DNA of 64,000 nucleotides from Acidobacteriota bacterium. Its GTDB lineage: Bacteria; Acidobacteriota; Blastocatellia; Pyrinomonadales; Pyrinomonadaceae. Numbering within the stretch: the first letter of the stretch is position 1; each line of letters starts with the position of its first letter. Positions 18,100 through 25,964 of the stretch are shown piece by piece. The position numbers and the translations under genes are program-made. Below the pieces are notes generated by a model. That model saw only the letters and a list, made by a program, of their open reading frames with translations. It was not told the origin of the DNA and did no database searches. The stretch spans positions 434,001 through 498,000 of the forward strand of contig JADJOS010000005.1 in the NCBI GenBank assembly GCA_016713675.1. The letters are read 5' to 3'.

Positions 18100-18118
18100 A
18101 TTTGTTTCTCCATTGATC

Positions 18119-18856
18119 TCACCAGATCAAGTCAGCAGGTTTCGCTTTTGAAACGTTCTTTTCGATCGAGACTATGTTTCCACTGCCAATGCGGACCACT
18201 CGATCGGCCATCTGCGCAATCGATGCGTTGTGCGTGATCACTGCGGTGGTCGTATTTAGCTCGCGGTTGACGAGCTCGATCGCCTCAAGAACGATCTTTC
18301 CTGTTTGATAATCCAGAGCACCTGTCGGTTCATCGCACAGCAGTACATCCGGACGTTTTGCGATCGCACGTGCGATCGCCACTCTTTGTTGTTCGCCGCC
18401 TGAGAGTTGTGCGGGAAAATGATTTTGCCTGTCGTTAAGCCCAACAATATCGAGAGCCGACTCGGCAGACATTGGGTTCGCAGCGATCTCGGTTATCAAC
18501 TGCACGTTCTCGAGAGCTGTTAGACTGGGAATCAAGTTGTAAAACTGGAAGACAAATCCTACGTGGTCACGGCGGTACTCCGTCAATTGCCGGTCAGAGG
18601 CTTTGGTCAGGTCATGATCTGCATAAATCACCTCTCCTGCGGAAGGAGTGTCAAGACCTCCAATGATGTTTAAGAGCGTAGACTTTCCGCTGCCGGATGC
18701 TCCGAGCAAAACCACAAGCTCGCCCTCAAACAGATCAAAGTCAATTTGATTCAATGCATGCACATCAACTTCACCCATATGATAGACCTTTGATATTCCT
18801 CTGATCCTGAAGATCGCTTTGTCGGAAAGTTGGGGTTGTAAGATATTGCTGTCCAC
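18119..18856 (-). CDS. ABC transporter ATP-binding protein (LolD/MacB/DevA type)
   Basis: 245-residue ATPase. Walker A GASGSGKST is at about residues 53-61, the signature LSGGEQQRVAIARAIA at about 143, the Walker B end DEPTGALD at about 170, and a switch histidine in TAVITHNAS. These are the LolD/MacB subfamily markers. It is the first gene of the minus-strand operon that continues with the membrane protein, the permease and the frameshifted adaptor. The upstream region contains a perfect 18-bp palindrome at 18953-18970, a possible operator. Confidence 0.9.
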   Translation of the reverse strand: MDSNILQPQLSDKAIFRIRGISKVYHMGEVDVHALNQIDFDLFEGELVVLLGASGSGKSTLLNIIGGLDTPSAGEVIYADHDLTKASDRQLTEYRRDHVGFVFQFYNLIPSLTALENVQLITEIAANPMSAESALDIVGLNDRQNHFPAQLSGGEQQRVAIARAIAKRPDVLLCDEPTGALDYQTGKIVLEAIELVNRELNTTTAVITHNASIAQMADRVVRIGSGNIVSIEKNVSKAKPADLIW

Positions 18857-19207
18857 GACACCAATGGGTGCAATAGCTATGCCTCGTGGTACCGGTTTTC
18901 AGGCAGTATAAGTTGCAGAAAATGAGTGTTGTAACCGGCATTTCACGATCGGTCGCGAAAATTTTCGCGAGAGCGTGGCTTTTCGCCACCACGCGATCAT
19001 CGGTTTGTTAAGTCTTGGCTCAAATCGCTGCCCCGCGGAGCGAAACCACCGTTTTCGCGTCCAACGAAGGGGTATTCCGTACAGCCTGAGAAAAAGAGAT
19101 CAAATTTGACCTAATTACGATCAGTTTCCTAGCAAACATCTTGAACATCAATTATTATTTTCTTTTACTTACTGTCGCAGAATTCTGAGAACAAGGAACG
19201 TGCCCTT
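18857..19207. other. divergent intergenic region between exporter operon and korAB module
   Basis: 351 gene-free bases. It holds the palindrome TCGCGAAAA/TTTTCGCGA at 18953-18970 and a short hairpin GTGGC-TTTTC-GCCAC just after it (18975-18989). On the + strand TTGACC (19106-19111) is a possible -35 with only a weak -10 (TAGCAA, 19130-19135). No small gene is supported. Confidence 0.5.
18953..18970. promoter_or_regulatory. perfect 18-bp palindrome upstream of the ABC exporter operon
   Basis: Half-sites TCGCGAAAA and TTTTCGCGA join without a spacer, about 100 bases upstream of the ATPase start. A dimeric repressor or activator site for either divergent operon is plausible; the regulator is not identified in the window. 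Confidence 0.45.
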
Positions 19208-21001
19208 TTGAAACCTACAGACATTCAAGATCCCGAATATTTCCACAAGGTCGTTGATTGCCAATACGCTTGCCCGGCGCATACGCCGGTGCCGGAGTAC
19301 ATTCGCCTGATCGCCGAGGGCAAATATACCGAGGCTTACATGATAAATTGGGATTCCAACGTGTTTCCGGGCGTCCTTGGGAGAACATGCGATCGCCCAT
19401 GCGAACCGGCTTGTCGGCGTGGTCGTATCGACGAAGAGCCCGTCGCGATCTGCCGCCTTAAGCGCGTTGCTGCCGACAATCGGGACGATGTTATTCCATA
19501 TATGCCTACGGGGCCATTTACTCCGAATGGTAAAAAGGTCGCATTGATCGGCGGCGGACCGGCTTCGTTGACCGTCGCACGTGACCTCGCACCATTGGGT
19601 TACGAAGTTCATTTGTTTGATGAGCAGATAAAGGGCGGCGGATTTATGCGTTCGCAGATCCCGGCGTTTCGTCTTCCTGAGCACGTGCTTAATGAAGAGG
19701 TCGACTATATTTTGCGGCTCGGCATCCACACCCATTTCAAGCATTATGTCTCGTCTCTAAGGGAAGTGTTAGGGCAGGATTATGACGCGGTTTTTGTCGG
19801 GACAGGTGCACCTCGTGGACGCGACCTGCCTGATCTACCTGGCCGACACGAAGGCGATGCGAACATTCACATCGGCATCAATTGGCTCGGCTCGGTCGCC
19901 TTTGAACACACGGACAAAATAGGGAAACGCGTCATCGTCCTGGGCGGCGGAAACACCGCGATGGACTGCTGCCGTACGGCGCGTCGACTTGGCGGCGAAG
20001 ACGTAAAGGTCATCGTCCGATCGCCCTTCGCGTCGATGAAAGCGAGTCCATGGGAAAAGGAAGATGCACAGCACGAAGACATTCCGATCATCGACAATCA
20101 CGTTCCTAAGTCGTTTGTGATTGAAAATGGAAAGCTGGCGGGCATGACGTTCGAAAAGGTCGAGGCCAAGTATGACGAGAACGGTAAACGCTCACTGGTC
20201 CCAACCGGCGAGCCCGAAGCCTTTTATCCCGCAGACGATGTGTTAATAGCCGTTGGGCAAGAGAACAGCTTCCCGTGGATCGAACGCGATTGCGGCGTTG
20301 AGTTCGACAAATGGGAAATGCCCGTTGTTGATAAAACGACATTCCAGTCGACTCATCCAAAGGTCTTCTTCGGCGGTGATGCAGCGTTTGGGCCGGAGAA
20401 TGTTATTACTGCGGTCGCCCACGGCCACCAAGCGGCCGTTTCGATCGATCTGGTGTGTAAAGGCGAAGATATCAACAAGCGTCTTGATCCATTCGTAAAT
20501 CTGATCTCGCAAAAAATGGGCATCCACGAATGGGCTTATGACAGTGAAATTGACGAATATGATCGATTGGCAGTACCGCAAGCCCCGAAAGATCAGACTC
20601 TCAAGGATCGCAAAAAGGAGGTCGAGCTCGGCTTTGACCCGCTTGCTGGATACAAAGAGGCTGAACGATGCCTCAATTGTGACGTACAGACTGTTTTCAG
20701 CGCTCCAAAATGCATCGAGTGCGACGCTTGCGTAGATATCTGTCCGACGAGCTGCATTACTTTCACGGCGGATGGCGACGAATCAGATCTGCGTTCCCGC
20801 ACAAAAGTCCCTTCACTGAATCTGAAGCAAGACATTTACGTTGCAGACGGCCTAAAGACCGGCCGAATCATGGCAAAGGACGAGGACGTCTGCCTCCACT
20901 GCGGCCTCTGTGCCGAACGCTGCCCGACGGCAGCGTGGGATATGCAAAAATTCTTTTATAACGTGACCAAAGCTGGCGAGGTGAAATACGGATGTCGGTA
21001 A
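19208..21001 (+). CDS. GltD-like NAD(P)H oxidoreductase fused to a ferredoxin domain (KorAB partner)
   Basis: 597-residue flavoprotein. The N-terminal domain has the GltD-type Fe-S cysteines (CQYACPAHTPVPEY, then GRTCDRPCEPACRRG). A FAD site VALIGGGPAS lies near residue 110 and a NAD(P)H site VLGGGNTAMD near 241. The C-terminus adds two [4Fe-4S] motifs (CIECDACVDICP and CLHCGLCAERCP, from residue about 505). The start is the TTG at 19208, with AAGGA nine bases before it. Its stop overlaps the korA start by 10 bases. Family knowledge says GltD-like subunits move electrons between NADPH and Fe-S proteins, so this chain probably links KorAB reduced ferredoxin to NAD(P)H and supplies the ferredoxin itself. 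Direction is not shown by sequence. Confidence 0.85.
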   Translation: MKPTDIQDPEYFHKVVDCQYACPAHTPVPEYIRLIAEGKYTEAYMINWDSNVFPGVLGRTCDRPCEPACRRGRIDEEPVAICRLKRVAADNRDDVIPYMPTGPFTPNGKKVALIGGGPASLTVARDLAPLGYEVHLFDEQIKGGGFMRSQIPAFRLPEHVLNEEVDYILRLGIHTHFKHYVSSLREVLGQDYDAVFVGTGAPRGRDLPDLPGRHEGDANIHIGINWLGSVAFEHTDKIGKRVIVLGGGNTAMDCCRTARRLGGEDVKVIVRSPFASMKASPWEKEDAQHEDIPIIDNHVPKSFVIENGKLAGMTFEKVEAKYDENGKRSLVPTGEPEAFYPADDVLIAVGQENSFPWIERDCGVEFDKWEMPVVDKTTFQSTHPKVFFGGDAAFGPENVITAVAHGHQAAVSIDLVCKGEDINKRLDPFVNLISQKMGIHEWAYDSEIDEYDRLAVPQAPKDQTLKDRKKEVELGFDPLAGYKEAERCLNCDVQTVFSAPKCIECDACVDICPTSCITFTADGDESDLRSRTKVPSLNLKQDIYVADGLKTGRIMAKDEDVCLHCGLCAERCPTAAWDMQKFFYNVTKAGEVKYGCR

Positions 21002-22980
21002 ATGATTTTGTCGTCAGATTTGCAAATGTGAACGGGACCGGTTCGGCGTCGGCTAATGCCTTGTTTACCAAGGCGGTGTTTCGGATGGGCGTGCCGGTAA
21101 CGCCGAAGAACATCTTTCCGTCGAATATTCAGGGCCTGCCCACGTGGTACGAGGTGCGTGTCAGCGAAAAGGGCTATCTCGGCCGCCGCGAAGGCGTCGA
21201 TCTGATTATCGCGGTCAATCCTCAGTCGATGAAAAAAGACTACGCCGATGTTCGAGCGGGCGGCTATTTTCTCTACGACTCGTCAAAGCCATTGCCGCCG
21301 GGCTATGACCGCACCGACATCACGCACATCGGTATTCCGCTGATGGCCCTCTGCAATGCAGAGTTTATTGATGCGCGGCAGCGGCAACTATTCAAGAACA
21401 TCGTTTATATCGGAGCTTTGTCAGCGTTGCTTGATATTGAGTTTGCGGTTCTCGAAGGCCAGATCGGCGAACAGTTCAAAGGTAAAGAGAAACTGATCGA
21501 GCCCAATATCAAAGCATTGAACATCGGCGTTGATTACTGCAAAGAGAACTTCGATTGTCCTTTGGATATCCGCGTCGAACGCCGCGATCTGCTCGGCGAT
21601 AAGATATTATTCGGAGGCAACTCCGCATGCGGACTCGGGGCTGTTTACGCCGGTGCTACCGTTGCTGCGTGGTATCCGATCACGCCTTCGACGAGCGTGG
21701 TTGATGCGTTTGCGAAGTACGCCGCTAAGTTCCGCGTCGACGCAGAAACGGGCAAAAACAATTACGCCATCGTACAGGCCGAAGACGAACTCGCCGCGAT
21801 CGGCATGGTCATGGGCGCGTGCTGGAACGGTGCGAGATCCTTTACCGCCACAAGCGGTCCTGGCGTCTCACTAATGAATGAGTTCCTGGGTTTGGGCTAC
21901 TTCGCCGAAGTCCCGGCCGTATTGATCGACGTGCAAAGGACAGGCCCTTCGACCGGCATGCCGACGCGAACGCAGCAGTCAGATATATTGCTGGCGGCTT
22001 ATGCTTCCCACGGAGACACGAAGCATCCGCTGCTATTTCCGGCTTCGCCGAAAGAGTGTTTCGAGATGACCGTCGATGCGTTTGACCTGACCGAGCGGCT
22101 TCAAACGCCAGTCATCATCATGACCGACCTGGACCTCGGCATGAACGACCACATTTCCGATGCCCTCGTATGGGACGACAAACGCGAATACGACCGCGGC
22201 AAATATCTGACGAGCGAAGAGCTCGACCGCATCAGCACCGCAACCCTGATGTCGGCTGTGAGTAAGATCTCTTTGCGGACAAACGGCTCAGCCAAGGATG
22301 AGATGTCGGTTGTCATGGCAGAACTCGACGGGCAGGCGAATAGCGACCACGCCCCGAGCCAGCCGCTTGAACAGTTCAAAGGCAAATACGGACGATATCT
22401 CGACGTCGATGACGACGGCATTCCGTACCGAACGATACCGGGTACGCACGCCACGCACGGTGCGTTCGTCACACGTGGTTCATCGCGTGACGAATACGCC
22501 GTTTATACCGAGGACGGCGACGCCTATCGCCGCAACGTCGACCGGCTTTCACGGAAATGGGACACAGCGAAAGAATTAGTGCCGCAACCGGAATTCTTCA
22601 GAGGCACCCCTCCTTACGAAGGAGGGGTGGCAGCCGCTTCGGCTGACGGGGTGGTTCTCTCCGCATGCGACGGAGTGATCTATTTCGGCACATCATCATA
22701 CGCCGCCGAAGAAGCCCTTGAATTCCTCGCCGCTGAGGATATCCATCTCGATGCGATGCGTGCTCGTGGGTTTCCGTTCGGACAGGCTTTCCGCGATTTC
22801 GTCGATGCCCACGAACGCATCTTCGTCATCGAACAAAACCGCGACGCACAATTCCGCAGCCTGATGATGATCGAACTTGGCACCGACTCCGCAAAGCTCA
22901 TCTCCGTCCTCAACTACGACGGCATGCCGATCACGGCGGATAATATCGTCAGACAAATAAGGACCTCATTCACGAAATGA
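20992..22980 (+). CDS. korA: 2-oxoacid:ferredoxin oxidoreductase, fused gamma-alpha subunit (KorA)
   Basis: 662 residues. Residues 1 to about 190 are the gamma domain (RFANVNGTGSASANALFTKA), followed by the pyrimidine-binding alpha domain (GGNSACGLGAVYAGATVAAW then YPITPSTSVVDAFAKYA). This gamma-alpha fusion is the two-subunit KorAB type that oxidises 2-oxoglutarate to succinyl-CoA with ferredoxin. The GKYGRYLDVDDDGIPYRT segment and FGTSSYAAEEALEFLA are typical. Between them, at about residues 538-562, a palindromic DNA element is translated in frame (see repeat at 22605). The ATGA at 22977 couples it to korB. It could instead act on another 2-oxoacid. Confidence 0.88.
   Translation: MSVNDFVVRFANVNGTGSASANALFTKAVFRMGVPVTPKNIFPSNIQGLPTWYEVRVSEKGYLGRREGVDLIIAVNPQSMKKDYADVRAGGYFLYDSSKPLPPGYDRTDITHIGIPLMALCNAEFIDARQRQLFKNIVYIGALSALLDIEFAVLEGQIGEQFKGKEKLIEPNIKALNIGVDYCKENFDCPLDIRVERRDLLGDKILFGGNSACGLGAVYAGATVAAWYPITPSTSVVDAFAKYAAKFRVDAETGKNNYAIVQAEDELAAIGMVMGACWNGARSFTATSGPGVSLMNEFLGLGYFAEVPAVLIDVQRTGPSTGMPTRTQQSDILLAAYASHGDTKHPLLFPASPKECFEMTVDAFDLTERLQTPVIIMTDLDLGMNDHISDALVWDDKREYDRGKYLTSEELDRISTATLMSAVSKISLRTNGSAKDEMSVVMAELDGQANSDHAPSQPLEQFKGKYGRYLDVDDDGIPYRTIPGTHATHGAFVTRGSSRDEYAVYTEDGDAYRRNVDRLSRKWDTAKELVPQPEFFRGTPPYEGGVAAASADGVVLSACDGVIYFGTSSYAAEEALEFLAAEDIHLDAMRARGFPFGQAFRDFVDAHERIFVIEQNRDAQFRSLMMIELGTDSAKLISVLNYDGMPITADNIVRQIRTSFTK
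22605..22675 (+). repeat. palindromic element inserted in frame in korA
   Basis: Three successive hairpins: CACCCCTCCTT-ACG-AAGGAGGGGTG (22605-22629, 11-bp perfect stem), AGCCG-CTT-CGGCT (22632-22644) and CTCCG...CGGAG (22659-22675). It encodes a low-complexity Gly/Ala/Pro peptide beginning GTPPYEGGVAAASADG, in a linker between two conserved KorA segments. Composition is unlike the flanking coding sequence. It resembles REP/MITE-type intergenic palindromes, but here it is read through. Confidence 0.75.
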
Positions 22981-24029
22981 CTTACATACGATCAACATTT
23001 AGACATCCTGCTTTTCCTAAGAACGACCTTGGGTACACGGTCGATTATTATGAGGGCTCGCTTTCTACGCTGTGTGCGGGGTGCGGGCATGATTCGATCA
23101 ATGCGGCCATCGTCGAAGCGTGTTGGCAGTTGAATATCGAGCCGCATAAGGTGGCGAAGCTTTCGGGCATCGGCTGTTCGTCGAAATCTCCGGCTTATTT
23201 CTTGTCCAATTCGCACGGGTTTAATTCGGTCCACGGGCGTATGCCTTCGGTTGCGACGGGAGCGAATCTCGCGAACCGCGACCTGATCTATTTCGGCGTC
23301 TCGGGCGACGGCGACACGGCTTCGATCGGAATGGGACAGTTCGTCCACGTCGTGCGGCGAAACCTGAATATGGTTTACCTCGTGATGAACAACGGCTGCT
23401 ACGGCCTGACGAAAGGCCAGGATTCCGCGACCGCCGACGTCGGTTCAAAATCGAAAGCGGGAAGCGTAAATTTATTCGAAGCCATCGATCTCGCCAGCCT
23501 CGCGATCGAACTTGGAGCGACATTCGTCGGGCAGAGTTTCTCGGGCGACAAAGAACAACTTATTCCACTAATGAAAGCTGCGATGTCGCACAAGGGCTTT
23601 GCGTTTCTAAATGTCATCTCGCCATGCGTTACATTTAACAACAACGCCGGTTCGACGAAATCTTACGATTACGTCCGCGAACACGTCGAGGTTACGGGCA
23701 CGATGGATTTTGTGCCGTATGAGAAAGAGATCACGACGACGTACGAAGCCGGCGACGTGTCGGACATAACGATGCATGACGGCAGTGAGATTCGGCTGCA
23801 TAAACTGCAAAAGGATTGGGATCCGCAAGATCGATTCTCGGCAATAAATGCGATGCAGCGTGCAAAGCAGAAAGGCGAAATACTCACCGGGCTGCTTTAT
23901 ATCAACGAAGATTCAAGCGATCTGCATTCGATGATAAACACAAGCGAAACACCGCTGAACGCGATCTCAAAAGACATTTTGTGTCCGGGCTCCGATGCTT
24001 TGGGCAAACTCAATTCTTCACTTCGTTAG
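22977..24029 (+). CDS. korB: 2-oxoacid:ferredoxin oxidoreductase beta subunit (KorB)
   Basis: 350-residue thiamine-diphosphate subunit. CAGCGHDSINAAIVEACWQL supplies a cluster-ligand-type Cys motif, GIGCSSKSPAYF follows, and the TPP site is GVSGDGDTASIGMGQFVHVV then NNGCYGLTKGQ. A further conserved cysteine is in FLNVISPCVTFNN. The start ATG overlaps the korA stop (ATGA). As a two-chain enzyme without its own ferredoxin subunit it would use the Fe-S domains of the flavoprotein at 19208 or a separate ferredoxin. Confidence 0.9.
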   Translation: MTYIRSTFRHPAFPKNDLGYTVDYYEGSLSTLCAGCGHDSINAAIVEACWQLNIEPHKVAKLSGIGCSSKSPAYFLSNSHGFNSVHGRMPSVATGANLANRDLIYFGVSGDGDTASIGMGQFVHVVRRNLNMVYLVMNNGCYGLTKGQDSATADVGSKSKAGSVNLFEAIDLASLAIELGATFVGQSFSGDKEQLIPLMKAAMSHKGFAFLNVISPCVTFNNNAGSTKSYDYVREHVEVTGTMDFVPYEKEITTTYEAGDVSDITMHDGSEIRLHKLQKDWDPQDRFSAINAMQRAKQKGEILTGLLYINEDSSDLHSMINTSETPLNAISKDILCPGSDALGKLNSSLR

Positions 24030-24043
24030 AACTAAGAAACAAT

Positions 24044-24532
24044 ATGAAAATCCTGATACTTTCTGTCGCAATTGTAGCGTTCGCGTCGTTCGTAAGTTCC
24101 TGTGGCGGAGCCGCAAATACGAACGCAAACAACTCGAACGCAAACAATTCAAACAAACCTGTCGCAGCATCGCCCGCAACAAACGTCTCGCCAGTCGCCG
24201 CCCCGTCCGCGACCAAGGCCGCTGCGACTCCGGCACCACCGGCAAAAGGCGAAGCTGGCGAGGTCGAGGGCGAACTTCAAGCTGGAAAGCAGGACTCTGT
24301 GATCCTTTATTTCGGCGAGGAATCAGGCGATTACGCCGGCTACTGCTTCGCAAACGATTCGGACGCGGGCAAAGCGATCATGGCGGCTTGCAACAACGGC
24401 GAAAAGTGCAAAGTTGTCGGCACGATCGATGGCAGTGCAAAATGTACTGTCCCGGGACTTGAAGCCGATCTCTCCGCCAGCGGCCGAATTACGGCGGTCA
24501 AATCGGCCAAATCGCTGGGTAAAAAGAAGTAG
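24044..24532 (+). CDS. small lipoprotein with Asn-rich linker, last gene of the korAB operon
   Basis: 162 residues. The signal peptide MKILILSVAIVAFASFVSSC has a lipobox-like VSSC, followed by an Asn-rich linker and an Ala/Pro-rich stretch (PAAPSATKAAA-like). The C-terminal domain (about residues 75-155: GEVEGELQAGKQDSVILYFG to SGRITAVKSAKS) has a strand-rich OB-fold-like pattern, with a CFANDSDAGKAIMAAC pair of cysteines. It starts 14 bases after korB and no terminator lies between; the terminator at 24557 follows it, so it is likely co-transcribed. A link to the oxidoreductase is context only. The longer upstream frame from 23816 overlaps korB and is rejected. Confidence 0.7.
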   Translation: MKILILSVAIVAFASFVSSCGGAANTNANNSNANNSNKPVAASPATNVSPVAAPSATKAAATPAPPAKGEAGEVEGELQAGKQDSVILYFGEESGDYAGYCFANDSDAGKAIMAACNNGEKCKVVGTIDGSAKCTVPGLEADLSASGRITAVKSAKSLGKKK

Positions 24533-24556
24533 GTTCGATACAAAGTGCAGCGAAAA

Positions 24557-24589
24557 GGGCCGCTATCGTATAGACAGCGGCCCTTTTTT
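24557..24589. terminator. bidirectional terminator between the korAB operon and tldE
   Basis: Perfect 8-bp stem GGGCCGCT / AGCGGCCC (24557-24564 with 24576-24583), 11-base loop and six T on the + strand. Four A at 24553-24556 give a short T-run on the minus strand, so it can end both converging transcripts. Confidence 0.85.
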
Positions 24590-24608
24590 AATTTACATAA
24601 TATAGACC

Positions 24609-25964
24609 TCAGACCGCTTCCGATTGCGAGGTAAAGTTAAATTCCTTGATCTTTAATGCGGGAAGCAAAGAACCGCCGCCGCCTTCGCTTGAACCAACGC
24701 GTTCGGGTTTACCGACGGCGAAGACATTGCCCGGGCCCAGCATTTTCACCGTCGATTGATTGAACCTGAAATTTTTGAGCGGATAAGCTATTTTTCCATT
24801 CTCGATCCACCATACACCGTCGCGAGTCAGGCCCGTCGAACTCGCTGTCCGCGGATCGGTTTGCCTAATGTACCAGAATCGACCGACGAGAATTCCGCGT
24901 TCTGTCGATCTGATCATTTCTTCTATTGTCGAAACGCTTCCGCTCGTTTCCATGATCGTGTTGACAGGGCCCGGAGTTGGCTCTTTCCCTTTCTGATTCG
25001 CCCAGAAACGGTTGTAGGCAAGGTTCTCAAGCACTCCATTGTTGACCATGACAATACGTTGGGCCGGAAGCCCTCCGCCGCCTCCGCCGCCCACGGATTG
25101 TGAGCCCGGAAGTTCCGGATGCCAGGGATCGCTATAGATGGTCACCTTTTCGTCGAACATCTTTTCTCCCAGCCTTGTCTTGCCGCCGGGTGCAGAAAAT
25201 GCACTGCGACCCTCTTCCGCCGTCCGTGCGTTGAATCCGAGGCCGAAACCACCGATCAGATCGGCAACCGCCTGAGGCTCGAGTATCACGGTATATATGC
25301 CGGGATCGATAGCCCGTGCGCCGCGGCCTTCGAGGGCCTTGCGGATCGATTCACGCGCTATCCGCATCGTATCGAGTTTTGCTATGTCATTGTGGCCACG
25401 AAGAAAATAGCCGCTGCTCTGTCCGTCCGGCGTTCTGGCAGTAACAGAAAGGCCGACGCCTGTAGAACGTTCGAATTCGAAATTCCCGTTCTTCGTAGCA
25501 TTTCCGCCCGCCTGTGAGGTCGCTGAGTGAAAACCGGCACCGATCACGCCGCTTTTCTCGCAGAGTCCTATTATGTCGCCGATCTGTTTGGCACGGTCAG
25601 TGAGCGAAAGATCTGCGGTAGCCTCAAAAAACATGCTTGTCGGCTTATAATTTTGTTTGCCTAAGGACGGTAAATACTCACGATCAGGCGGGGCCGTCTT
25701 GGCGATCTCCTGGGCACGGTCGACCATTGTTCTCAAGCTCGAATCATCGAGATCGTTCGTCGACGAACTTCCGCGTTTTCCGCCTATCCATATTGTGATG
25801 TTAGCGTTCCGGCCTTCGCGGCTTCCGCTCGTCAGCACGTTATTTCCCGCAAAGCGTAAATGGGATTGCTTGTTCGAACTGACGGATGCGGCTGCATCGT
25901 CAGCGGTTACCATTGATAGGATCTTTTTCGTCAGGTCTTTTACTTCCTGTTCGGTGAGCAGCAT
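24609..25964 (-). CDS. pmbA: TldE/PmbA-family metallopeptidase-like subunit
   Basis: 451 residues of the PmbA/TldD family, the non-catalytic partner type of the TldD/TldE heterodimeric protease that matures antibiotics such as microcin B17 and cleaves unfolded peptides. It lacks an HExxxH motif and an obvious signal peptide. Family segments include LRFAGNNVLTSGSREGRNAN, GYFLRGHNDIAKLDTMRIAR, GGFGLGFNARTAEEGRSAFS and the C-terminal RVGSSEGGGGSLLPALKIKE. Its ATG overlaps the tldD stop by one base (TAATG), which is strong evidence of a heterodimer. Confidence 0.88.
   Translation of the reverse strand: MLLTEQEVKDLTKKILSMVTADDAAASVSSNKQSHLRFAGNNVLTSGSREGRNANITIWIGGKRGSSSTNDLDDSSLRTMVDRAQEIAKTAPPDREYLPSLGKQNYKPTSMFFEATADLSLTDRAKQIGDIIGLCEKSGVIGAGFHSATSQAGGNATKNGNFEFERSTGVGLSVTARTPDGQSSGYFLRGHNDIAKLDTMRIARESIRKALEGRGARAIDPGIYTVILEPQAVADLIGGFGLGFNARTAEEGRSAFSAPGGKTRLGEKMFDEKVTIYSDPWHPELPGSQSVGGGGGGGLPAQRIVMVNNGVLENLAYNRFWANQKGKEPTPGPVNTIMETSGSVSTIEEMIRSTERGILVGRFWYIRQTDPRTASSTGLTRDGVWWIENGKIAYPLKNFRFNQSTVKMLGPGNVFAVGKPERVGSSEGGGGSLLPALKIKEFNFTSQSEAV

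Noticed and set aside
19011..19035. Second sigma-54-like element upstream of the korAB module (TTGGCTC...GCTGCC)
   Set aside because: GG-to-GC distance is 13 rather than 12 and the -12 half lacks TTGC.
23816..24043. Upstream extension of the 24044 lipoprotein frame
   Set aside because: It lies inside korB in another frame; the signal peptide starts at 24044.
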